In this document: positions 54,506 to 64,000 of the stretch, piece by piece
Layout of the letters: each line of letters starts with the position of its first letter
How positions within the stretch are numbered: the stretch's first letter is position 1
Assembly: GCA_031772625.1 (NCBI GenBank)
Contig: CM062810.1
Location: 703,728,519 to 703,792,518, forward strand
Reading direction: 5' to 3'
Length of the DNA stretch: 64,000 nt
Source of the DNA: Pinus tabuliformis
Taxonomy: Eukaryota; Streptophyta; Pinopsida; Pinales; Pinaceae
Program-made: the position numbers and the translations under genes
Notes under the pieces: generated by a model
What the model was told of the DNA's origin: nothing
What the model saw: only the letters and a program-made list of their open reading frames with translations
Database searches by the model: none

Positions 54506-56146
54506 GTTCCCCTGATTGGGGTGTTCGGTGAAGTGAACTTGGAGGTTTGGGGAAGTTCGCCACCCCATCGCCTCCAACTACATTTAAGAGTGGGTTGGCA
54601 TCGCCAGCCCACCCCATGCACTGCACATGTGAAACACTCCTTCCCAATTCATTACCATGGCAAACCGGTGTCTATTCAATTGCTCTGTGAGGATGGACCC
54701 TGCCCTCTGAATTTTGTTGTGTGTTTAGGCTTGTTTCCTGCCACAAGTGGGACTATTCTCTTAGCTATCTGGTATGGCAGGTCTATGTGTAGTGAGAAGT
54801 TTGTAGAAACATGGCTAACTTCACTCTCTCTTCCTTGGGGGAGGTCTCTTACCTCTGACAATGGTGTCGATGTGAATTGTACATGCATGCAACCTAATCT
54901 GGCTTACTTATCTGGAGGTACCTGGTGCTTGTAGGGGAAGTTGAGTATTGGACTAGCAATTGGGTCTAGAGGCACAATGGTGGCATATGTGGATTTCTCT
55001 AAAGTCAGAGGTTACAACTGTAGACAACACCATCTGCCTTCAATGCAAGTGAATTCGATGGCTCGAGCATCATTGACCAAATTCACCAAGGTATTGTCTC
55101 TCCCATCTAGCTTAGTTTTTTTCTTTACTGGTTTTATGTCTCACTAGTGCAAGTCAGGTGGATTTGCCATATTTTCTAATGGTCTACATTACCACTGGCA
55201 TCTTTGTGTCTCCTGGTTAGTGTGTGACCCCTACCCAAAGTTTTTTACCTATCTCTCTAATTTTCAAGTTGCTCGAGTTGCCCAAAACCCCCAGTAACTC
55301 TTGGCTCTGCTTTCATTTCAACTTTCTCAACCTCATTCCTATCATTCTTAAGTTGTTGTGGCATAGTTGTCTTGACTGATTTTGTATTTCTTAGTGCATT
55401 ATGCCCCGGAAAAGTATACACAATCATTGTGAAGATGGTGACTTAAACCCTCAATGCAGGTTGTGCACCCAAGCCCAGGCCCAGGAAGTAATGTTAACTT
55501 TCATTCCACTACCCTCACAAAATTCACGAAGAAATCTTCCAACTCGAGACCCTCACTACCAATCATTGTCAAGCTTATTATGACTCTAAAATCCTAGAGG
55601 TAAACTATTGGGTTCCTGGCCCTATTTGTACCATGGGAAGACAGATCCAATACCTGAACTCCATCACCCTTCATTAGCATATGAAAACCCTTTTGGGCAG
55701 GATCTTGAAACATAAGCATGAGGACCATGATGACATCATCTCTTCCTCGAATGAAATTGAGTGTAACAATATCAACATTCTTTCTTGGTGAGTTTGGATG
55801 CCTGACCAACCCACCTAGAAAGCCACCTTCGATATGAACTTAAGCCTATGGATCCTACAAGTGCCAATGCTTAGGATCCAACCCTAGTGACCTCTTCAGA
55901 CTCTTGATATCATGATATGGCTTTTAGCAGTTGTTTTCTTCCTATGTGTAGTTCAATACATGGTAGTTTGGGTTGTTATTGGCAGTCATTGTCTATTTTT
56001 GGTAGACTTGATTTTCAATTAATGGTCAACAAATCTAGTTTCCCTCGAGGCAATTGAGATTGAATACTATAAACATCGGGTGAATTTTGATGATTTTGAT
56101 GTACTTCGAAATTTTGAGGTAATACAAATTTAATTCACCAAAAAAA
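54506..56146 (+). mobile_element. Poly(A) retroposon with 15-bp target duplication
   Basis: A 1.64-kb body bounded by AAGAATATATACATA at 54491-54505 and 56147-56161, ending TTTGAGGTAATAC-like sequence, AATTTAATTCACC and an A run (56140-56148). A long target duplication and a 3' A tail are marks of LINE-driven target-primed insertion; the TTGAGGTAATAC-type tail is one I associate with plant L1 3' ends. The body is less AT-rich than its flanks. Its longest frame (54482-54934, 150 codons) and another at 55401-55583 show no domain I recognise. It could be an internally deleted LINE or a processed RNA copy. Confidence 0.8.
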
Positions 56147-56161
56147 AAGAATATATACATA

Positions 56162-56356
56162 ATTGGCTAGTTTATAGAAACTCTAATAAAATGGCATGTC
56201 CACAAGATAATTTTTGAAATAAAACGAGTACATATCACCCTTCATTTCCATCGCCCTAAATATCTTCCTACTTAACATGATATAATGTTGTTTATTATGT
56301 CTTAGTATGAACCACTAATCTCTATCCAACACATTGTGGTAAAAAAACATTTGTTT
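56162..56356. other. Short unassigned spacer
   Basis: Nothing recognised; it is AT-rich and resumes the sequence interrupted by the retroposon. Confidence 0.4.
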
Positions 56357-56780
56357 GTGATGTTTAGAAAAACATGAGTTATCTGGATAGTATAATTATA
56401 TTATTTTTTATTCATCTTGATGCTTCTAGAGTGGGAAAATTGGAGGAATCAACTTGTAGGGTCATTTTTATGAACAATCCTAGTTTGCAAAAATTCGGGT
56501 TAAAAAACTTCTTAAGCCATTTTGAGGCATTAAATTACAACCTTTTGTGGTCCCAAACTTACTATAAAGTGATGTTTAGAAAAACATAAGTTATCTGGAT
56601 AGAATAATTATATTATTTTTTATTCATCTTGATGCTTCTAGAGTGGGAAAATTGGAGGAATCAACTTGTAGGGTCATTTTTATGAACAATCCTAGTTTGG
56701 AAAATTCGGGTTAAAAAACTTCTTAAGCCATTTTGAGGCATTAAATTACAACCTTTTGTGGTACCAAACTTACTATAAAT
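56357..56780. repeat. 212-bp tandem duplication
   Basis: The unit starting GTGATGTTTAGAAAAACAT at 56357 begins again at 56569. The copies are nearly identical, with only a few substitutions and small gaps, so the duplication is recent. Confidence 0.9.
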
Positions 56781-57500
56781 CAATATTCCATATTCTACAC
56801 ATCGATACATTCCGAACGACACAATAATTGACTCAATTGGAGCTCATACAAGAAAGTTATGTCTCTCGTGAATTGACGTACCATGTTTGACCACCATGAT
56901 TCAAGAGAATGCCACATCAACCCCTATTACTCATGGAAAATCAGTTAACCACAAGAGTACTATGCATAAGGCTCTAGAAGGGTCAAATTTGTAACTCTTT
57001 TTGAGAGTTGAAAGAGACAAATTGACCCCTAGTTGGCTATTGAGTTGTGTTAAAATTGGGCCACTAGGAGGAGAAGGGGTTTCATTCATTTTGATTGTAT
57101 CTTGTTCCATAGGAGCAAAGCAATAGGGAGTGGGGGTGAGAGAGAATAACAAAGGGAGTTTAATGTTCTATAATATCTTATCATTCCACAGGTCTCAGAC
57201 AACTCCACGGAGAGTTATTTCTTCTTTGTACTTGCACTATTTCCATTCAAGAAAAAAAAAAGAGCAGAGCATCCTCACCTTCCAACTAGGTTTTCTCCTG
57301 TAATGGTTCACCATCCAATATATTGTGTTAATTAGGGTGCATGTGTTATTGTATTTTATTTTTCTCTATTTTCCACATTTATCTATTACATGCATAAGCA
57401 GAAAGAAATAATTAATGAATTTGGAATCTATGAAATTAACCCTCTTAGTATACAATTCAATTTATTCTAGTGGAATATCCACAACATTTAATGGACCAAT
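56600..57500 (+). repeat. Dispersed repeat family, copy 2
   Basis: Matches 6131-6990 in the same orientation; landmarks include GCCACATCAACCCC, TTACTCATGGAAAAT, CCACTAGGAGGAGA, CTTGTTCCATAGGAG and TAGTGGAATATCCACAA. It overlaps the second unit of the 212-bp duplication. Confidence 0.65.
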
Positions 57501-58275
57501 AAAGCTCCTTCATTTCATCCCACATCTTTTTAGAGTTAATATATGTGAGCCCACTATCATAATATTCCTTTACATTACTTCAATTGAAGGTATCCACCAT
57601 TTGCAGCTAAATTTAGCATATCATAAAGATGACAAGTCCACTTGTATGATCTTTTGTATCTTTCCAACATAACCTAAACACTCCTTTAATAAGTTCAAAT
57701 CATTGTGGCTAGAAACACTATATTAGTTAAATTCAACCTCCACTCCATAATCAAGTGTGACATGTCCATCATTGGCATCCTCAGTGCAAAAATGATGTAC
57801 ATATGCCCATGTAGATGGAAACAAATGCAGCTATAAAAATGTTTAAAAAAAAATGGTGTAATATGTTTAGTAACCCAAGCGTTAATATAAAAGTGCTTGT
57901 TATACTTCAAATGTGCATTATAAGAAGAATAATTGACATACAAATATTAGTATAGAGTTATTTCATCTAATCCCTATGTTTAGTACATCCTCTTCACCAT
58001 GAGGTTAATGATTGGATGTGTCATTTTTCTTTTTGGTCAACCACCTAGCTATTGTGACATATCATTTGTATATTTTCTTTAAAATTTTCAAGATAAGGCA
58101 TGTTTTACCTTTCAATTATTTGTATTTGTTCATGTCATTGTCCCATTTCCTTCTCTTTTCATACAATGTAGCCTGAGGTTGTGTTGCCTCTAGGTTGTAA
58201 GAATAAATTCATTACTAGCATCAATCTCTACATTTGTTAATGTATTCATGAAATCAAAATAAATAGTGTGACATT
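57501..58275. other. Unassigned AT-rich DNA
   Basis: No gene or repeat recognised. Frames of 82-85 codons have no motif. Confidence 0.5.
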
Positions 58276-58292
58276 AAATATATATTACCAAG

Positions 58293-58524
58293 CTCATGGA
58301 GTGTAGAATAGATAGTGATGGGGTGTATTAATAAGTCACTCCGAGATGTGAAGGTCACCGGTTTCAAACTCCTTGGGCAAAAATACAATCATGTTAAGAG
58401 CTAGTGTGCCCTAGGTCAGGTGTGTTCCCCGAGTGATTTTGATGGCTTAGATGCCCCTGGGTCACGGTTTCTCAAACCACAGATCAAGCCTGATGAACTC
58501 ATACCACTTGACAAACAAAAAAAG
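58293..58524 (+). mobile_element. SINE with 17-bp target duplication
   Basis: 232 bases between AAATATATATTACCAAG at 58276-58292 and again at 58525-58541. It contains GGTTTCAAACTCC (about 58359-58371), a good pol III B-box, with a plausible but weak A-box about 50 bases upstream, and ends in ACAAACAAAAAAAG. Size, internal promoter and A-rich tail fit a tRNA-derived SINE moved by a LINE. It codes for nothing. Family not identified. Confidence 0.83.
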
Positions 58525-58541
58525 AAATATATATTACCAAG

Positions 58542-59860
58542 TTGGAGTAAAGAATTTCTCTATATACAATTGACACATGAAAAGTGACTTCCTCTTTATC
58601 ATGTGCCTTTATTCATTGGTTTCAAGTAGCTCTCTTTCCCTTTCGTCCTCATCTCGATTGTCATCCTAAATGTTGTTGTTGGGTGTGTCATTTATTTACT
58701 TGATGTACTCATTATCATAGTGGAACACCTCATATACTATTTAACTAGTAGCCATAGACCCCTTGTGTTTTTCCCTTTATCAAAGAAAAACCTTAAACTT
58801 TCTCATGTTGTCCAAGAATATCACTCCACCTAAACTAATTCAAACTCAATAGCTAAGTGAATTGAAAGATGAACTTTCAGGTCCATGAAATTTGTGAGCA
58901 ACTCCTAAAACATATAAACAATCTTAGTTATCTCACAATGCCAACACTTGGAATGTTGACCACGTGGATATCCTTTGATGCAATCCAACATGCAGATGTT
59001 GATAATTTAGATATGGCACATCATAGGTCATAGGGTAAATCATGGTTCGTACAACCACATATAAGTAAAGGATAAGGACACTACAAAATTAATACGTACA
59101 AAATTAATTGGCATAATAAAATTAGTACAAAGCATATAAACTACCCTATAGAAAAGAAGCATTTAATCCACATGTATGCCTTTAGAAGGCTTGAATGTCC
59201 ATGTGAATTCAATCCCAACAAATGTCCTATAAATAAGTTGCATTGTAGAGTCAACCCATATAAATAAGGCATTTTCACACTGAATATAACATCATTTGCC
59301 ATAAATAAATCATATACATTACCTTCTTCAAAATACTGAGGGATTGACCTCTCCTCTATTTATTTTTCTTGGGCGATTTTTATTTCTAGTACTCAAATAA
59401 GATACCTCATAACACCTAATGTGTTACTTTTTGTCAATGAGACGAGCCCATGAAAAGAAGATGAAATATTTTGAATGTATGCATGGGGTCTATTAAGTGG
59501 GCAATATTAAGATGGTCCCGATATGGAAATTCATAAATCAAATTTCCTTTTCATACCAATGGGAATTTTCTCAACATAAGTGTTGAAAAATTTAGGATCA
59601 TCAAACATAGGTTCCTTGTTTGAATTGAAAAATTCTATAATTCACTTCTCTTTCTCTATTTCATATGGCCTAAGTTAGTATGCCAATGTCCTTATTTCAA
59701 GCCCCTAGATTCTCTCTAGTTTATCATTGAAGGTAAATGCTACTCTTATAAGGGTGTATTTTGGGAGGAATAATTTTGAGTAGTTATACATTGTCTTTCG
59801 TAGACCACTGGACCACTTAACCTTTATAGAAGGTCCTAATAATATTTACATCCATGATAT
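58542..59860. other. Unassigned DNA, possibly the 3' side of the tnp2 element
   Basis: No clear ORF. CACTACAAAA at 59078-59087 has the form of a CACTA terminal sequence and lies on the 3' side of the transposase relic, but no matching inverted end was found, so an end cannot be claimed. Confidence 0.4.
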
Positions 59861-59869
59861 CCTTTGTTA

Positions 59870-60640
59870 CAAGCTTGTGATGTTATTGTATATAGAACAT
59901 GTTAGCACCAATGACAACAATTGTACCAATTTATGTATGCCAAATAATGTTGCAGTTGTAAACAAACCAATAAGCATGCTTACTAGAGCGAACTCAATCC
60001 TAGAAAACCATGCATGGTGTATGTGCATATGTCATACAATATAAAAGAGCTCTATTATTATTGGGATGGGTCTTGATATATTGCATAATTGCATGTATTC
60101 CCATTAGTCCTTCAATCTATCAATCAACCATTGGAGGTAGACATCAATTCCCTTAATTTTTCTTTTACTATGTGAACTATAAGAGTCAGCATAAGATGTT
60201 TATTCTTCATGAACAACCATACCAAGAATATTGATATTAATCACTACCACTGGCCAAATAGAATAAATGTTGGTTTGGAGGGAATGGGTGTTAGCACCAT
60301 CCATGGCTATGCTCAATAAGACGATTTATATTTCATCCTTGAATTTATTGTGCCATGCATCCTTTATATGATTCATGGTTATTGATCTATTGGGATACGC
60401 ATCACTTATGAATCACTTTATGTGAGACATACCACTCCTGCAACATCGTTAATTATTTGCAATAAGATATCTTTTGAATCCTTGGAATTAATAAAAGCAT
60501 ATGGCTCAATATATTATGAAGAGGACCATGTGTCTCACCCTTTTTTAGTTTTCTGGTACTTGTCATGTCCAAATTCTAAGTATATCTCCTTGTCTTTGAA
60601 TTTTCCTCTATTAAGAATACAATCATTCATGCAAGCGTGA
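59870..60640 (-). pseudogene. tnp2-type (CACTA/En-Spm) transposase remnant
   Basis: On the minus strand, in broken frames, this reads AMDGANTHSLQTNIYSIWPV (about 60252-60311) followed by KGIDVYLQWLIDRLKD (about 60102-60150) and ISRPIP (about 60064-60081). These match the order of the Transposase_21 (tnp2) family, where a DG(A/F)NP segment, the S.WPV segment and a DVYLQPLV.EL.. segment follow each other. Upstream, WYVSHKVIHK and KDAWHNKFKDE (about 60325-60450) fit the same protein. Many stops and frame changes; clearly inactive. The enzyme cuts and pastes CACTA elements. Confidence 0.72.
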
Positions 60641-63345
60641 TCTAAGAGTCACTATTCAACCATCCTTTCAGTGGTTTATTTGCCCTTTTGGAGCTATCAA
60701 GGAGGCCATTTCAACCTAGAAGCACCTTATCTTTGAATAACCTACAATTAGTGGGAAATATGAATGTATTATCATTGATGACTGTGTGAAAATATTCATT
60801 AAACTATAGGGAAATTAATGGTTAGTTAGTCTATTAATGTTAATAAACATGTATCTGACATACCTACATTACTTTCAAGTTGTACAGTAGAATTTTTATC
60901 CCTAGTTGGGTAGACATTGACCCATTTCCAAAGAGAAGGGTGGTGGACATATATTTTAAGATTTGCAAGAAGGTATTAGTGATATGACCATTGCCCCACA
61001 TCTCATCTCACAAGAATGTGTTAACAACATTCCCTTTATGGCATGTGTATCTCATAAGAAACCATCCATACCAACCTTGGTGTCATTGTTTTCATTTCCA
61101 ACGTGTAAATAACTAGTGTTGCTATAGATGTTATGAAATTATAACTCAGGATGCAGTGGAAAGTGAATCGGTGGTTGATTCAACCATGTTTGGTATGTTT
61201 CCTCTATGAGTTGTGGTCATTCAATATCCCTCTCTCTAGTTGATATCATTGTGGGGTGCAAACCATAGATGGTAGACATGTCATTCGCATTATGAATCCT
61301 AACTATACAAATATTAAACGTTAAATTAATAATATCAATGATTGTAATGCATTTACTATGTTCAAAAATTTACTAAAAGCACCCAAAAAAAACATTCAGT
61401 ACACATGCAATCAACCACTTTATAAAGCAAATGTTGAATTAAGCACTAAATTTACATTATTCCATTGAAAATCTAGAAATACAATTACTCTAAACTTTTT
61501 TCTTTTGCCCCAAATGGGGATGTCTAAATATAGTCCCAAGTCAAGCAACCTTTCAAAAGTAGTTAGTGGTTTGAAAGTTGTAGTTTATTAACAACTCATT
61601 GCTATGAGATAAACTAGGTATCGCATGCACAATAGAAAATGTGGGTGTCTTCCTTTTCATAAAGAATTGTTTGTCACTAGAGTGTTCCTCGAACAAGCAT
61701 TTTGCATTGAACAATGCACAGCTATAGTTATTATGAACTTGAAATGTTTCCATGAGTGTGTGGATCACCATTGATATATAATAGGCTCTTCCTATTAAAG
61801 TTTTCAGAATAATAATCATTCGTGCACATACTATATATGGAAATGTTATATCTATAATTAACAATATTCAAGAAATCATACTAAATATAAATAGAATCAT
61901 CAAATGAAATAAGTGTTAGTTATTTTTTGAGAGAATCAAACACATGTGAAAGGATAAACCACACAAGATTGTAGCATCTATTTTAGACTTTGGAAAACAT
62001 GTAATGATTACCACAAAAGGAGATTTTGATTCCAATATTCCACATAGTTAGGGAAGGTGACCAAGTGACATACAAGGCACACTTATAACAACTTTGTTAT
62101 TTACTCTATAGATGGTTGAGAAGAAATAAGTCATCACCATGCTCGAGCAATTGAATTGATTTTGATTTGTACTTGGACATTTTTTTCTCAACTCATACAA
62201 CTTTTCAAACCTCCAAGTAGAGAGGTTTTGGATAGTATCAATATCAGAGTTTGGCTTACTCTACAATGATATCTAGTTGTATCTCATACTTGCAGATATT
62301 ACAGAGGCATGTTGTGTTCAACAACAAGTATCTTTCTTGATAACATCATATCTATTTATATTTCATTCTTCTAAGTTATCTAGCCCATCTAGTAGCATAG
62401 TTGTGTGTGAAAGAAAAATTTGGTTGTTAAAGAAAATTTCTTTATTAAAAAAAAATCCAATAAGAAAAGAACTCAAGAGGTTTGTTATATAGCACTCACA
62501 TTTCCATTTTTTGAAGAAAGTCAAGAAGACACCTTTCAAGATACTGACAAGTATCACTTCAATAAAAATGGAGAAATTTTCTTGTTTCCCAGAAGATTGT
62601 CCTCAATGTTTAATATTTTTCCAGTGCAAGGAAAAATGATCAACAAGTGGCTCCTAATTTTCATCTACCATTTACGTAAGATAAGAGCTTGTGACTTTTA
62701 TGTCTTGGTGGAATATCTCGTGCATTTGAACTCAATCTTGAACCAGGATTCTACAAGATTCAATGTGAAATTATTTAAATGTGCATGCAAAGATGGCATA
62801 AATTCAATTAGATAATCAAAATATAAATAAAATATGGCATACTACAAATAACAAGGGGGGGCTTGATATGGAATGAGAAATGTAAGGAATCATCCATTTG
62901 ACATTGTCACTATTTTTCTTGCATTTGAGCCCAAAACACAATCAGTATGTATGTATCCATAAAAGAAAGTTTGGCACACTTGTAGCACTCTAACTTCAAA
63001 CAAATATTTTTAGGCCATTTTTAAGTAGGCAGTGTGCCTAGTTTACATTGGCAAACCAATGCACATTCTTCTACTAGACCCACAAGTGCACTACAATTTG
63101 ATGCCCACCAAAAAAATACCTACACTAAAACCTCCTTAAAGTACTAATTGCAAAGGTTTTCACTTCTATTATTTTTGTTGAAAATGGTTAGTATGGTGGA
63201 ATTATAGTATGTAGAGCACCTATGTGCTTAAACTTGACAAGCACATCACATTTTGAACAAAATAGATAATTGAAAAATAGGTTGCATGACTTTCATCAAT
63301 GTATTGTAAAATCAATTGGAAAAAATAAATAGGCTTTAATTTTAT
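60641..63345. other. Unassigned AT-rich DNA
   Basis: No gene recognised. The frames at 61553-61864 (103 codons, minus) and 62420-62815 (131 codons, plus) lack known motifs, and the second begins in an A run. Part of this may be the upstream half of the tnp2 element. Confidence 0.45.
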
Positions 63346-63349
63346 AAAC

Positions 63350-64000
63350 ATAAGTTAAACAAAACCCTAATCCTTGATGCAAGAAAACGTTAAAGGAGAA
63401 AATTATGCATAGAGATTTATCAGGTAAGAGATTAGAGTCAATAGATTTTTCTATAAAAAAAAAGGATTTATAAGGGGTCACCATGGATCACATACGAATG
63501 CAAAGAGGGGAAGTTGTAGGCATGTAACTCACCACAACATTTAGGGTTAAAATTCAATGTTTGAACTGATGTTTGTTGAATGAAAAAGAATATATATGAA
63601 ATTAGTGAAAAGAATGTAAATTTTGTTTTTTCTTCTTTTTATCCTTGATAAAAATCGCTTAAGTGACGATAGGCAAAAAAATATCTCTTAAGTAATGTTA
63701 GAAATGTCACCTAAGCACATTCCATTAAACATTTTTCTATATACAAATAGATAATGGTATGGAAAAGGTGGAAGGGAGAATAGATCTAGATGTATTGCAA
63801 ACTCAAGTGTACAATTGCAAGATAAGATTTCAAGGATAGATTGTTCATTAAACAAAACCTTAATCCATAATTTGTTGTTGTGCTAGCAAAAGTTAAAGGG
63901 GCAACTTGTGCATAAAGATTTAGTAGTTAAGAGATTGGACTTTATATATTTTTCTATTAAAAAACAATAATAATATTAATATTAATATGTAAGGGGTCAC
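63350..64000. repeat. Diverged direct repeats at the window end
   Basis: 63350-63482 and about 63850-64000 share, in order, TTAAACAAAACC.TAATCC, AGTTAAAGG or CGTTAAAGG, TGCATA.AGATTTA, AAGAGATT, TTTTTCTAT and AAGGGGTCAC. Spacing is about 500 bases. The second copy is cut by the window edge; they may be parts of two copies of one element. Confidence 0.65.

Noticed and set aside
59078-59087. CACTACAAAA as the end of a CACTA element
   Set aside because: The inverted partner and the 3-bp duplication were not found in the window.
62420-62815. 131-codon frame as a possible small gene
   Set aside because: It starts in an A-rich run, has no recognisable motif, and nothing around it supports expression.

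Overview
The window is a block of plant nuclear DNA built almost entirely from transposable elements. I found no host protein gene, rRNA, tRNA or CRISPR array that I can defend. The mixture of gypsy (Athila-like, Tat/Ogre-like, chromovirus) and copia LTR retrotransposons, L1-type LINEs with an RNase H domain, RTE-like LINE debris, a tnp2 (CACTA) relic, a MULE-type MITE and a SINE points to a large-genome seed plant. Large gaps without genes and many solo LTRs would suit a conifer or other gymnosperm, but the species cannot be fixed from sequence alone.

Layout. 1-2.6 kb: minus-strand gag, leader and primer binding site of a Tat/Ogre-like gypsy element whose 5' LTR begins at 2571; a 257-bp MITE with a perfect 9-bp target duplication lies at 3225-3481. 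3.5-11.5 kb: AT-rich, mostly unassigned DNA with a dispersed repeat (about 6131-6990) and an RTE-like LINE relic (8400-9480). 11.6-27.3 kb: LINE copy A (minus) split by a 13.5-kb Athila-like element (13575-27084, target duplication CCAGG), which is itself split by a solo LTR (17630-18949, target duplication AACCA). 27.3-30.3 kb: a rearranged chromovirus derivative at the junction of LINE A and LINE B. 30.3-52.3 kb: LINE copy B (minus), interrupted by a gag-bearing copia-type element (31845-45650, ATACA) that carries a second chromovirus derivative (35935-39294) and a young copia element (39687-45012, ACTTT), and further interrupted by two solo LTRs (47801-48428, GTTGT; 48794-50841, CATCG). 52.3-64 kb: RTE endonuclease scrap, AT-rich tandem repeats, a poly(A) retroposon with a 15-bp target duplication (54506-56146), a second copy of the 6.1-kb repeat, a SINE with a 17-bp target duplication (58293-58524), a tnp2 remnant and diverged direct repeats.

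The nesting gives an order of events: the LINEs came before the large LTR elements, which came before the short copia and the solo LTRs. All coding regions are broken, so the window is a graveyard rather than a working gene set.

The most unusual signals are structural. Several unrelated LTR-element sequences here each carry a series of reiterated stem-loops in which the two arms change together (18028-18172, 22749-22929, 47891-48000, 49209-49332). In addition, two chromovirus derivatives share a mosaic 123-bp coding repeat and an apparent internal deletion junction, and the Athila-like element carries an unrecognised third ORF between integrase and the 3' LTR.
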